The position numbers and the translations under genes were made by a program. Positions 1 to 11,238 of a stretch of DNA of 36,105 bases are shown in pieces. Source of the DNA: Silene noctiflora (taxonomy: Eukaryota; Streptophyta; Magnoliopsida; Caryophyllales; Caryophyllaceae); assembly GCA_009801015.1 (NCBI GenBank), contig VHZZ01001703.1, positions 46,244 through 82,348 of the forward strand, given 5' to 3'. Numbering within the stretch: position 1 is the first letter of the stretch; each line of letters opens with the position of its first letter. Under the pieces are notes generated by a model. That model ran no database searches, had not been told where the DNA came from, and saw nothing but the letters and a program-made list of their open reading frames with translations.

Positions 1-95
1 TTTGATTATTACTTGCCTCGGGAAACCGAGATGGTAACGCCCTTATCTATTGGGGAAGGTCTTGTTAAGGCTCCTTGGTAGAAGGGGGTGTTACA
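1..95 (-). mobile_element. End of an LTR element (fossil), running off the window
   Basis: Read on the minus strand from base 95, the sequence begins TGTAACACCCCC and soon reads ATCTCGGTTTCCCGAGGCA. The same opening and the same internal block appear at the start of the solo LTR at 16887-18230, so this is the first ~95 bases of another copy of that LTR family, which continues to the left outside the window. It lies inside the hAT transposase reading frame: transposase-like residues stop at base 96. TGTAACACC starts are common in plant Ty3/gypsy chromovirus LTRs; the family assignment is inference. Confidence 0.7.
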
Positions 96-1440
96 GGACT
101 CTTCACTTGCACACCTATGCTCACGCTTGTATATAGCCTCTTTGACCTTGAAAGACATAACCTCCCACCTCTCATATACCAAATGAGGTGAAGACCTATC
201 GGTGTCACAATCTCTTATCATGTTATAGATAGGACATGTGAACTTAAGGATATAATCAACTTTGTCCCACCAACAATCATTTAAGATCTTTTCCCACACA
301 AGTACGGCTTGCCCACAATGTTCTTCACGATAGGTAGTCTACGCCTCACTAACTACCATTGATGCAAGGAGGTTTTGAGAAGTTTCATTTTCTTAAGCAT
401 CACAACAATATAAGCAAATCTTGTGTCGGAAACGGAAAGCAATTTCAAAGGAGAAAACTTATTGAAAATTGTTAGCCTTATAGGAAGGGTCATAATGTAG
501 TTCTTTATAAATAAAGCATCTACATGAATCTCCGTTATCCAATGACACTCATTATAAATTTCTTCATTATTAGAAGTGTTTTTAGCCGCACAAATGTTTT
601 CCAAAGCAAGATTAAGAGTATGGACAACACATGGCGTCCAATATATATGTGAATATCTTCCCTCAATTAGTTCCCCCGCACCTTTACAATTACTTGCATT
701 ATCCGTTAACACTAGCACAACATTTTGATCACCAACCTCATCTATTACCTCACTTAGCAAAGCGGCTATATACTCTTTGTCCTTCACCTCACCCGAGCAA
801 TCAACCGCTTTCATGAACATAGGACCAATTTCACAAGCAACCATAACATTGATCAAAGGCCTCCTTTGTGAGTCACTCCAACCATCACTTACTACTCTAA
901 CTTCTTTCTCTTTCCAAGTACTCTTAATAGGCTCTAACAACCTCTCAACATTTTCCTTCTCTTGTTGAAGCAAGGTTGTTCTCAACTTATTATATCCCGG
1001 AGGAGTATAACTCGGAATTTGGTTAGAATTGGCAAAGTACTAAGACCTTACATAATAAGGATTCCTTGTAAAATTAAAAGGCAACCCTCCTGTGTAAAAC
1101 ATTCTAGCAATTTCCCCATCAAAATCGTTACGATTTTGTATATTAAAAGTCTTAGGAATGGTATTGGTGGTTTTCCTTTTCTTACCAATTTGGATATGTG
1201 GTTGTCTAGAGCTAACATCGGAGGAAGAAGATTCATTAGGAAAAAGAGGAACTTTTGGTTTTGCAGCTTCTATTTTAGCCTATGCCGCATCATCCAATTT
1301 ATTCAATTTAATTAGATCTTCGACTGACACTTTCTCACAACCACTAATTCCATTCCCCTGAAGTTTCAGCAAGTGAGCCCTTACTCTAGTATAAGTGTCA
1401 CCCCTAACAATTTTACAAAAGTAACGGTAGAACTTGAGCA
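96..1440 (-). pseudogene. Decayed hAT-superfamily transposase (BED finger + DUF659)
   Basis: A minus-strand transposase relic. From its N-terminal side: a BED-type zinc-finger remnant near 1370-1440 with residues FCKIVRGDTYTRVRAHLL; a basic KKRK linker near 1170; a DUF659 (RNase-H-like) block at 353-985 containing VRVVSDGWSD, LVLTDNASNCKGAGELI and WTPCVVHTLNLALENI; then the downstream block WWDKVDYILKFTCPIYNMIR at 96-299. It is broken by a stop (TAG where a sense codon is expected) in the linker near 1280, and by a frame change plus a TAG close to 330-355. The C-terminal dimerisation domain is missing because an LTR element is inserted at base 95. No promoter or terminal inverted repeats were seen. 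hAT transposases cut and paste DNA with 8-bp target duplications; this copy cannot encode a working enzyme. Confidence 0.85.
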
Positions 1441-1550
1441 GTGAGATGTAAAGAAGCGATGTCGCGTGAAATGAATTTAGAATTAGAAATCTAATTTGTT
1501 GCTAGAAAACTAGAACTCGCATTTTGTGTGTCCAGACGACACGGGTTGTG

Positions 1551-3051
1551 TGATATATGCTTAGTTAGTCATAATTTCCTTTTATTTCTTTTGCATTTTC
1601 GATCCGTTTTTACACGGTTTCACGGTTTCCCCTTGCCTTTTTGCATCCCAATTTCCCGTCCTATGAGTTTTTATCGCGCCTTGCAGGAATTGAAACGAAA
1701 ATGAGAAAATGGGAACAAGTGAAGCAGTTTTGGAAGAGGAAAGAAGGAAGGAAAGTGAAAATTGCTGAGAAGTGCTTCTCAGCCAGCTGGAAGCCCCCCT
1801 CACTTAGCCAGGGTGGAAATTGTGCAAGAAAATTACAGAAACCTCCCAGCCGGCCAGGCCACCGACAACAGGCTAGGAGGCTGGGAGTACAAGAAGAAGT
1901 TGAAGAAATGAAGAAATTGGCAAAAATGTTATAGGAACTTAATTCCCAGCCGGTTGGCCACCGGCAGCCGGCCAGCCGGCTGTGCATACCTGATGATAAA
2001 TTAATTCTCCCAACTTACAGAAGACTCCCAACCGGCATGGCCACCGATGGGCGGTTGACCGGCTGGGACCACCTTTACTCGTGTTTGAAGCCCATTTTTA
2101 TTTTGACCAATTTTTTAAGGAAACTATAAATACCCCCTCCCGAATTCATTTGTGGACACAACCCTAGATCTAAGATAATTGATAATTTACATTAATCATT
2201 CCCATAAGCAATCACTAATCTTTCCTTACTTAAGCTCTAATTAGTTAGTAATCTAGCCTACTTTTAGTAAAGTTCAATAGTTTACATTTGTATTTGGGTT
2301 TGTAAATGAAGATTTTGAAGAAATTCTTCCATTATTAATCCAAAGGCTTCACCTTTCTTATAGTTTGGTATCATCCTCTCTTTTATTTCACTTTGTTTTC
2401 GATTGTTTACATTTCCTTGTTCTTATTCATTGTTGATTGTGTTTATTTCATGTTTGTCACCATGTTCATGTTTTCTTCTTCAATTGTTTACTTGTGTTCT
2501 TCTAGTATGAGTGAGTAGTCCTCTTCTAGGGTTTAGGTGAATCTTAAGTAGGGGTTTAACTATGAACACGAGTAGTTAACATTTCGGTTTGCGTAAAATT
2601 GTTTGGCTTTCATTAACATGCATATAAGGTGTTCAATGAAATGTGTTTGTGAAAGCTCTCATCTTTATTTGAATTTGCTTGACATCTCTTTGAATGAAAG
2701 TGAAAATGGATGTTTGATAGTGTGTTAATTGTTGAGTTGTGACCAAGGTGAAAGCTTTGTGTTGAACTTTTGGTGACCTAAGAAATTAGTGTCGTACCCT
2801 CAGCCATTCCTTTACCCAACCCTTGTTTGTTACTCGTTCTTGTCTACCTTGCTTAGGTGAACCCGAATGCCCTAATTTTTCATCCATTGTCTACATCTTA
2901 ATCTTAGTTAATCTTGTTTCTCTCTTAATTTATTTAGTATCTAGTTACTTGAATCCCTTGTTTACTTTGTTTTGACTAAACTTACACTTGAACAAACCAA
3001 GTATATACCCACACCATCCTCGTGGATTTGACACCCTACTTCCCTATTACA
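1551..3051 (+). mobile_element. Probable LTR remnant, Ty3/gypsy (Athila/Tat-like), fossil
   Basis: This gene-free stretch has the layout of a long plant LTR: an upstream part with repeated CAGCCGGC/GCCGGCC words at 1838-2070, a TATA-like ACTATAAATACCCC near 2124, a T-rich leader-like part, and a 3' segment with CCTCGTGGATTTGACACCC near 3018-3036 and a final TATTACA at 3051. Wording of this kind is familiar to me from Athila/Tat-type elements, but that is recall, not a search. No gag or pol coding sequence is present and no clear target duplication was found, so it would be a solo or truncated copy. Both ends are approximate. Confidence 0.35.
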
Positions 3052-3253
3052 TAGTTAGGTTGTATGGTTAAGTTGTTTGATTGGCTTGCGCGACAAAATC
3101 CTCATCACCGTGTCCAACCTAGTTGGACCGTGTCCGACACGTCTTCTTTTAAATTAAAAACCGAGGACACGGTTTTAGGCGTGTCCAAAACGTTCTCAGG
3201 CGTGTCCGACACGGGAACACCCAAAACTAGGCGTGTTCATGCAACCTAGGTAG
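3052..3253. mobile_element. Small inverted-repeat element of the GTGTCCGACAC family
   Basis: The left end reads TAGGTTGTATGG and the right end CATGCAACCTAG, which are inverted copies of each other with one or two changes. Between them lie several copies of GTGTCC and CGTGTCCGACACG. The right end also resembles the right end of the element at 5023-6269 (GGTGCTACCTAG). It carries no coding capacity. Target duplication is unclear because the left end abuts the putative LTR end. Confidence 0.4.
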
Positions 3254-4486
3254 TGGACCTAGTCCCTAGAGGGACTAGCAGGAGCTCTCGTCCCCTCTGG
3301 AGGATGAAAATCACAAAAGTTTTAGTTAAAAATTTCTTAAATTTCTTTGAGCTCCTTTTATAACATTTCCGCCTCCGTTGGATTCAATTCTTGGCTCCGC
3401 CATTGAACATATGTATGTTAATGCATGATTAATCACGTGGAAATGTTGATTTTAAAGCAAAAATGGTTGAATCCTGATCCAAACAAGAGGGAACCGCCTA
3501 GCCTACTACCGCAAAGGGCGAGTACCCAAAACGTTCCTGACCTAGACCAAAAGGGAACGACCTACGACATACGCTAAGGTTGAGATGGTTGGACTCATAT
3601 CCAAAACAAGGACTCACCTAAGCTACACCCACAAATGATAGAAAAACGATTAAAAGAAAGTATTATACAAAACTTAATTCACAGAAGGGGAAATGAGATC
3701 ATGTGAGGACACCATATCTTTTTGAGGATTGAAGCAAAATATGAGTCGTTGAATCCATAAATGGATGGGCCTAGATTACGACACGTAGCCAAGGAAGGGG
3801 AAGGGTGGCAAAAAAAAAAAAAAAACACGGGCGAGTCACGGCTCATATCCCGCGAGTCGTGCATTTTTTTTTACCTTTTTTGTGCTATTTTATCGAAGAA
3901 CCCGTGTTATTATATTGACTAAACCGTGTTATTTCAAGGAGTATGCAATCCACAAATATTTAGAGGTACTCTCCAGATCCCAACTCGATAGAAGAGAGTG
4001 TTCAGCAATAAAAAATTTATTTACTTAGAGGTTTTTGATTAATAATATAAGTATAAGAGTTTTTTGGACTGAAACTGTCTGAACCGAAGAACTGAACTTA
4101 TTGGAGTTGAGTTGAAGTATAATTTGTGAAGAGAAGAGCTAAACTAAACTGAATTGAATGAGGTTGTACTGAACTAAACTGAACAAAAATAAGCTGAAAT
4201 TAAGTAAAAAAAAAAATAAGGCCTTAAGTATTTTAATTAAACTAAATAAATGATTGAGACCAAAAGAATAAAAACTAATCTCCAAACCACCTAAACCCCC
4301 TTAAACAAAGCCCTACCTCTTTCTCATCTTCACCTTCCTCCTCAATCGACAAACTTCTGCACCACCATTGTTTCCGGTTAGTTCATCTGCGAACTTAGTT
4401 CCTCTCACAAATCTACATTTCATTCACTAATCGCGCACTTAATTGAAATACTTTGCTTACGTCAAACAATTTTTGCAGGTAAAAAA
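3254..4486. other. Intergenic region upstream of the L7-like gene
   Basis: No credible gene. It holds a short palindrome GTCCCTAGAGGGAC near 3271, a poly-A run at 3810-3825, and a degenerate CTGAAC/CTGAA repeat at about 4070-4200. The final ~150 bases are CT-rich and probably contain the promoter and 5' leader of the L7-like gene. A likely leader intron runs from GTTAGT near 4377 to TTTTTGCAG at 4478, eight bases before the ATG. Confidence 0.4.
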
Positions 4487-7400
4487 ATGGCGGAAAAGGA
4501 GGAAAATCAGCTGAATTACATTGAAGAAACGGTGTTAAAGAAGAGGAAACACAGTGAAGAGTGGGCAATTAGAAGGAGGCAACAATTACTTGATAGACAG
4601 TTCAAAATTCAGGAGAATAAGAAACTTGCTTTTAAACGCGCCGAAGACTTTATCAAGGATTTCCGGATTAAGGTAATCGTCTTTGTTTACTTACTTGTTT
4701 GTTTATTGATTTGATTCACAGTTTGATTTTTTCATTTATTTTGATTTTAGTTGTCAATTTAGAGTAGTTTATTGGAAATGAGTACTCTGGAGAGTGGAGT
4801 TTTAGTATTGATTCGGTTTTTGTTGCGCGATATTTGATTGAATATGATGATGTTTAAAGACTCAATTTTTAGATGTTTAGGAATGAATGTGTTATTGTTT
4901 TGGGGATTTCGAATACCTTTAGTTTTTAAAAATTGTATGCTGTAATTAGGTTTAAAAAGTGAAGGATATATTTAGAATTTGAAAAACATTGGGATACATT
5001 GTAGAAATTTGAGTTACAAGTGAGGTAGCACGGACACTCCTCCTAACTAGTCGTCCCGTGTCCGACACCGTGTCGGACACTCGGACACCCGACACTCGGA
5101 CACCCGACACTCGTTAGGACACATGCCTAAACATGTTATAGTTTAGATGAGAATAAAATGTCAAAGGAGATGGATTAGAAAATGGGTTTGGGTGGGAAAT
5201 GAGAATTTGTGAAAGTCAAGGTCAAATGAAATTTGACCTTTACTTATTTAAATTTACGTAATTGCTCATTTATGGACGGGTTTTACTTTTTCATGGACTT
5301 TTTTTCATTATTTTTCCATAGTATGCCCTTTGCCCACAAACAAAACAAAAAAACTCTTTCTAATTCTCTCCCTCCCAAAATTAATCAAATTCACAAAATT
5401 AATCAAATCCGTCAAATTAAACAATTATGGATGTTAATTCTCGTATCGATCAAGTAATAATTCTAATTTTTAATTTTATCAATTATATTATATCAAACTA
5501 AGGAATTGATTTAAACTAATTAAATTAGGGTTTGTTTAAACCGTCCTCAACAGAGGGGTGAGGGGTGAGGGGTGAGGGGTGAGGGGTGAGGGGTGGCGAT
5601 CGTCGCAGACGTTGGGCAGAGGCACAACCGTGATTGTTATACCATCGCAGCAGCTGATACTCATAAAATGAAGGTAGCTTAATCAATGAGTGTAAAGACC
5701 AAAAATTTTGTCTACATAACTCCCCTGGGATTCATCTTCGTTTTAATTTAAAATTAATTTCTCAAGACACGCAATGCTACGTGGTGCTCGGCTTGTTTGT
5801 GTTTTTCATTTTTTTTTTTGTTTTTTTTTGTTAAATGTTTTGTATTTATTTTATTAATGTGGTGGGCGTTGTCGATCAAGGGAAGCGGGGAAAGGAGGTG
5901 GTGGTTGGCGGCAAGCTGGGGTCGGGAAGGGCAGTGACAAGTGGTGGACGGTGGTAGGAGTGGGAGAAGCAGGTGGTGGAATTCAAGAGGAGAATTGAAT
6001 ATACAGAGAGAAAACTGAAAATTTGGGAGTTGACATAAAAGGGGTAAAATGGTCATTTTCGTCCATGAAAGAGTAAAACCCGTCCATGAATGAGTATCAC
6101 CCTAAATTTAATATCAAATACATTACAAAACTAAAATCATACGTTATTTATAACCATAAAATAAATATTTTATTAAATTTAAATAGCGTGTCCCGTTTCC
6201 TAAATTTTATGGGATGCCGTATCACGTGTCTTTGTCGTGTCCGTGTCCGTGTCCGTTTTGGTGCTACCTAGCTGACAAGTAGTTTAATAATGGAACTGGA
6301 TTAATGGGTTCGGTTTTATTGCCTAAGAAAAAAATAGATGGATGGTACTTGGTAGTGATCTTTAGCTACGGATTTGCCTTGCTTATTGATTAGAGGAGCT
6401 ATTATAATCAAGTAATTTGTTTTCCTTATTGATTATGGAAATGGTTGGAAATAAATGTTTTGAGAGTTGATTTGGTTTCGATTTAGGATTTTGTTGCTTG
6501 ATTAGTCATGTGTGACAACTAAGGGGAAAAAAGAAGCTTTTGGGTACTGTTTAAAAGATGTGTCGCTTTGAAGAGTTTATTCTATATTTATGTGGGTAAA
6601 GCTAGCATTTTTGCACACATTGGGTATTGCTACTAATGCAAATCCATACTCTCGGGAACTGAATGATAGTTTCGCTTTACTGTTTGTGGCTTAAAGTAAT
6701 CTATCTGTATGGTGAATAGTTGAATACATTTTCTCATGAGTAGTCACTGAAATTTGCGATTTGGTGGCGGTTGGTGGAATCATAGAGCAATGTGAAGAAA
6801 AACATGGTTGTGTCCGACTGTCCGTAGTTTATGCGGGACTTTGGAATTTTGGTTTTGCATGGGGAGACGTGCTCAATGTTCTCATATTGGCAATTATTTT
6901 GATGGGAGAAAAGGATGACTAGTGAGGTGAGGTATTCAAGACATTGATACATGCTTTATGTTAATCGAATAATCATGCTGTTTCAGATTTCAACTTGATC
7001 TTGTACTTCAATATGTCTTAAACATTATGGCACATAATGGTGATGAGAAATCCTTGCTGATAATATCCTTTGATATTGTGTATAAATATAGCGTGGACTA
7101 AAATTAGGCTGATAACCGATTCTAAAAAGTTAGGCTGATATATAATTAAGCTTTATAGCCTAATGACTCCAGCTAAAATACAGCAGTGACAGTTTTAGTT
7201 CATCAAGTTTCTGTATTTTCATTGAGGATGTGCGCACTTAGGTTTCACTATTATGAACGTTTAGAGTTTTACCCATATATTCTTTTAAAAAAGCACACCT
7301 CGGGAGCACCTAGATGCAAGGCTACGTCAGCCTAAATGTTACGGAGTGCCTTAGGGTTGCCATATACGTAAGGCGCAGCTAGTAAGTCTCAGTGCTAAGC

Positions 7401-9163
7401 AATTTTCATTTTTTTCTTCTATACCAGATCTTTATTTTAGCTCTTTCCTTTGCCACATTGCTCCTACTGTCTTCTTCTTGACATGTTGGCTCTCTATAAG
7501 ATCCAAAAGGGCATTGTTGAACAAAGTTTAATTTTGAATATACAGATTTATTTTGAATGCGTGTCTCGTGTACATGAGGCTCGTCCCTATGGACGTTTGT
7601 AACTTGGAGAGCCTAGCGCCTTTTAAAACTATGACTGAAAGGTTTATCTGGATGTCTTATCCTACATGTTGCCTTTTTAAGTTTAGGCTATTGATGCTTG
7701 CAAATTGCAATACGTATTAGGAAACCACTTTATGGATGTTTTTTAAGATTTGAGAATGTTTTCAAAAAACTGTGTTGCAAACACAATGGTCAGTCTACCT
7801 ACATCCAAAGCCTTGACCTCACAAAATTTGCAGGAGCCTTCGAAGTTCGAACTATTTGGGTAATGGTGAGGAACCCAATGAGATAGTGGAAGCAAGGTGG
7901 TGCACCACTCTTTAGTTCATTGTCTTACATTTTAGTAATAGGGTCCATTGCTTCAGGTTGGTGTTAGTGTGATCTAATTATCTAACTTGCTATATATCAC
8001 AGATTCACAGCTGTGAGGGTTTACAGGTCACCCTTCCAAAAAAAAAAAAATTCTTGGGTTACTCGACAGAGATTTGCGTCAAGTGTTTATGCAATAGTAA
8101 AATTTGCAATCTAAGAACAATTACATTCTCTATTTTCATGTCATACATAGCTTTTATGTTGCTTGTAATTTTGGCGTTTCTTTTTCCTAGACCTCATTTT
8201 CACTTTCATGCTTGACAGAGTGTGTCTCACTTGTAACTTTTATATCATTCTTACTCTGTTCTTTCCTGTTGGAACTTGAATTAGGAAATGGATATTGTCA
8301 AGATGAAGCACAGAGTAAAGAGACGGAAAACTTCTGACACAACTCCATCTTCAAAGCTGCTTTTTGTTATTCGAATTCAAGGGTTAGTTTCTTATATCTT
8401 ATGCACGAGTATCTTTTATGCAGATCTACCTTTAGTATTCCTGTCTTAATTGCTGATTTTAATGTTCTTTACAGTAAAAAGGCCATCCATCCAAAACTAG
8501 AAAAAATTCTGAAGTCCTTGGGTTTAAAGAGAATATTCAATGGTGTCTTTTTGAAAGCTACTGAAGGGACTCTATCTATGCTGGAGAAGGTGGAGCCATT
8601 TGTAACCTATGGGTAAGGATATTGCCGTATCATGCATCGATATAATACAGATTCATTTATATTAAATTGGCATGGTGTTCGTTTGATGTCTCCTGCTGCC
8701 ATTTATATTGGGATTTTGTTCCATTTAGTTATCCAAATTTAAAGAATGTGAGGGACCTCATCTTCAAGAAGGGTCGTGGGAGACTGGGAAAAGAAACGGT
8801 TCCTCTCACAGACAATAACATCATTGAGAAGGTATTAGAATTTGTGGTTACTACTAATATATACATTTATTTTCCACTGGCGTTTGGCCTGCAAATTCTC
8901 ATGTAACACTAGTGTTCTATTCCTTTCCTTCTTTTTTCATAATTCAGGCATTGGGGAAACATGGTATTTTATGTCTTGAAGATGTGGTCCATGAGATTGC
9001 CAATGTTGGTCCACATTTTAAGGAAGTAGCTCGTTTTCTTTGGCCCTTTGTTCTTGCCAGGCCAGAAGATGTTCTTGGCGGGAAGAAAAATCCATACAAG
9101 ATAAGAGGAGACTCTGGGAACCGCGAAGAGCATATTAATGAGCTGATTGATAAGATGAATTAG
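4487..9163 (+). CDS. Ribosomal protein uL30/L7-like protein (divergent L7-1 / Rlp7-like type)
   Basis: Five exons, 4487-4672, 8285-8382, 8475-8612, 8729-8831 and 8948-9163, give 246 residues with GT-AG introns and consistent phase. Residues 1-85 form the charged L7 N-terminal helix ([26 protein letters not shown]). Residues 86-170 are the L30 fold ([42 protein letters not shown]), and the C-terminal part has [24 protein letters not shown] and [15 protein letters not shown]. The length matches L7 (about 240-250). The sequence fits the divergent plant L7-1 type (recalled: Arabidopsis At1g80750) better than canonical L7, which reads LRLRQIFNGVF here. Canonical L7 is a 60S subunit protein; the divergent type may act like yeast Rlp7 in nucleolar pre-60S assembly, which is inference. 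Intron 1 (3.6 kb) is swollen by nested transposons. The start is the first ATG after a probable leader intron. Confidence 0.9.
5257..6102. mobile_element. Nested non-autonomous DNA transposon with 8-bp target duplication
   Basis: Near-perfect terminal inverted repeats of about 34 bases: the left arm contains CATTTATGGACGGGTTTTAC and the reversed right arm CATTCATGGACGGGTTTTAC, both followed by TTTCATGGAC. TAAATTTA flanks both sides (5249-5256 and 6103-6110), an 8-bp direct repeat as hAT elements make, although this word is itself a palindrome so chance is less negligible. The 846-base interior holds a GGGGTGA tandem array and purine-rich/pyrimidine-rich strands, but no transposase. It sits within the element at 5023-6269, so it inserted later. 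Confidence 0.65.
5553..5594 (+). repeat. GAGGGGT heptamer array (6 copies)
   Basis: Six uninterrupted copies of GAGGGGT. The G-runs of four at seven-base spacing make a plausible G-quadruplex former on the plus strand, which is also the transcribed sense strand of the host intron. It lies inside the nested transposon at 5257-6102. Confidence 0.9.
7283..7628. mobile_element. Possible inverted-repeat element with GCGCC ends in intron 1
   Basis: The left end TTTTAAAAAAGCACACCTCG resembles the reversed right end TTTTAAAAGGCGCTAGGCTC. The words GGAGCACCTAGATGCAAGGC and GTAAGGCGCAGC inside are of the 'GGCGC' type often seen at such plant elements. No coding sequence or convincing target duplication. 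Old and degraded if real. Confidence 0.4.
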
Positions 9164-10243
9164 GGTTGTCATGTTTTCCAGCTGCTTTTGTTACCAGTAT
9201 GAGCAGATAGCTCTTTAACTGCACTAGTTGGAGACTTTTTTTTGTAATAGACAACTTCTTGACCAAAATATGATATATTGCAATTCCAAACTTTCGAATC
9301 AATTTACTGTTTGTTGAGATTTCTCTTAATTTTCTGGGTCACACTTGCATCTGATACTGAGAAAGCTGATATGTACTCTATTGTTGGTGTCTAACAAGAT
9401 AAATTGATGGCCAGTCTTGCTAACAAACCCTTTGAGAGATTTTGCATGCTGGATCGTAATCTGGACTTCAGAATGTCTGCAATCGTCTGCATCTTTAACG
9501 TATTTATAGCATTCATGTCGCTTGTAGTATCTACCATTTAGTTACTCCTTAGCCTGCCTTTTTTACATGTTGGCTAATTTAAACATTTTCCTGGGCGAGG
9601 GTCTTATCTTAAGCAAGATTGCTCTATATTAATATAGGTATGCTATGCTAAGCATTTGATTCAAATGCCGTTCACTTGCAATGTGGTTGGAGAGGAATGC
9701 ACATAGCTCAAGTGGGAAGGAAACAGTTTCTATACTCGATTCGCTATACATTTTAGTTGGTCGCAACTCAGCAATTGCAAGATTTTGATTATATGAACAT
9801 ATTATGCTGCTGACTCCAGTTATCATGATTGAGTTGTTATTTGTTGTGCGTTAATGAAGAAGGTGCTGTGTTTAGGTAAGAGTTGGGGTTTCTATTACAA
9901 AAATTTGTTGTCTCCGAGGGCTTCATTTCGTACCTTATATCTGAATTTGGCTGGCTGGTTTCTGACTAATTGAAGGTGCCTCATTTGTGACATTCAAATC
10001 AAGCAGGTTAACCCTTATTTTTTGTTGGTGATATCTGTATCTATTTCAGTGTATTGTATTCATTGTGTTAGTTCTCTGATTATCCCATTTCAATGAAAGC
10101 AAAATTCAACTTTTGTTTTGGGCGTGAAATATGATGAAATAAAAAAAGGGCGAAACAAACTTGTTGCGTTTCTTATATTACGAATTATTAGTCTTTACTC
10201 TTCTAGCCTAGTCTTTCTGATGCTATTTTTACTATGGGTGACC

Positions 10244-10268
10244 CCCCTGTGTTTTTTCAACACAGGGG
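10244..10268. repeat. Perfect 10-bp stem, 5-nt loop hairpin
   Basis: CCCCTGTGTT and AACACAGGGG are exact inverted copies separated by TTTTC. It lies about 1 kb beyond the stop codons of both flanking convergent genes, so it is unlikely to be part of either message; it may be the relic of a small inverted-repeat element. Confidence 0.7.
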
Positions 10269-10370
10269 TAGAGTCGTAGGAGATGTGTACATTTTATTGG
10301 CTTACTCGCCACAGGCTCTTTCAAGGAAACTGGGTTGTGTACTTTCATTTTCGTATTTCTTCCCTTTCAG

Positions 10371-10426
10371 TAGGTAGTATAGGCATATGAACAGCTCTTA
10401 GGTAGTATAGGCATATGAACAGCTCT
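10371..10426. repeat. Perfect 28-bp tandem duplication
   Basis: The 28-base unit beginning TAGGTAGTATAGGC and ending ACAGCTCT occurs twice head to tail (10371-10398, 10399-10426) with no differences, so the duplication is recent. It lies in intergenic DNA. Confidence 0.9.
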
Positions 10427-11238
10427 GCCAAGGCGCCAACTACTGACTGCTCCTCAAATGTGTGGGTGCATTAATTGTTAATGCATGATAGGACAACATT
10501 TTAAAAAATAAAGTTGCATGCAAGTATAACACTCAAAGAGGTCACTTAGGTCCGTTCATTTACTCATTTTGGGTGTGTAAGACGACACTTTGGGTCGGAT
10601 CGTTTCTGGATCATGTTTGTTTTGGGTGTGCTCCTCAAGCCATTTCAGGTATGGCTGTATGGGTCATTCTAGATAAGTAGTTACAGCCGTATGAGCGGGC
10701 TCAATATTTTCTTTCCATCGTTATTTCATATCTTGACTTTTATGGTTTTTGTTATTTGGAAAATAATTAATCTCAAATGTGATATCAAATTTATCATTTC
10801 GAGTCATTTTGAATTGTATAGTTTTGGATCTGGGACTTCTGGTAGAGTTGTTTCGGATCACATTAAAATCAATTTCAACAAATATCCAGTCGGGGCAATT
10901 TGAGATTGGGTCATATTCAGGTTATTTTTTTGGTCTAACTCAAGGCCTAGATCCTGCTATGTGGGACTGGTCAGTTTTATCACCTCTAATGATAAGTACC
11001 TTTCACACTCAGGTAAAACAGTCGATGAGTCTTGACTATTGAGATGAATTTTGATTTCTGACATTGACAAATGCAAAATTAGGAGTTCACTCTTGTTCCA
11101 CAAACCACTTGATTCTCTTTTTAGTTGTTGATTGGTCTTTAAACATATTTACCATCTACTACACAACTCAAGAGGCATGTAAAACCTGTGATTTTTAAAT
11201 CACGAGGAAACATCTTCTGTGATCAATGCTTTCAAGTT

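Larger units (their letters stand above)
5023..6269. mobile_element. GTGTCCG-family inverted-repeat DNA element, carrying a nested insertion
   Basis: The left end reads AGGTAGCACGGACAC and the right end, reversed, AGGTAGCACCAAAACGGACAC. The left arm continues with repeated CGGACACC/GACACTCGG words and the right arm with CGTGTCCGTGTCCGTGTCCG. ACAAGT occurs at 5015 and again at 6275, six bases beyond the right end, so a target duplication is only tentative. Removing the nested element at 5257-6102 leaves about 390 bases with no coding sequence, a MITE-like non-autonomous element. It lies in intron 1 of the L7-like gene. Confidence 0.6.
9164..11238. other. Intergenic region between two converging genes
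   Basis: It lies between the 3' ends of the L7-like gene (plus) and the aquaporin gene (minus), so both 3' untranslated regions and terminators must be here. No credible gene. A perfect hairpin (10244-10268) and a perfect 28-bp tandem duplication (10371-10426) are listed separately. From 10560 to 10950 there are scattered GGGTCGGATC/GGGTCAT words reminiscent of a very degraded copy of the GACCCG-rich element at 18472. Confidence 0.5.

Noticed and set aside
5754-6056. 100-codon minus-strand open frame in the nested transposon
   Set aside because: Leu/Pro/His-rich translation of a CT-rich strand with no transposase motif.
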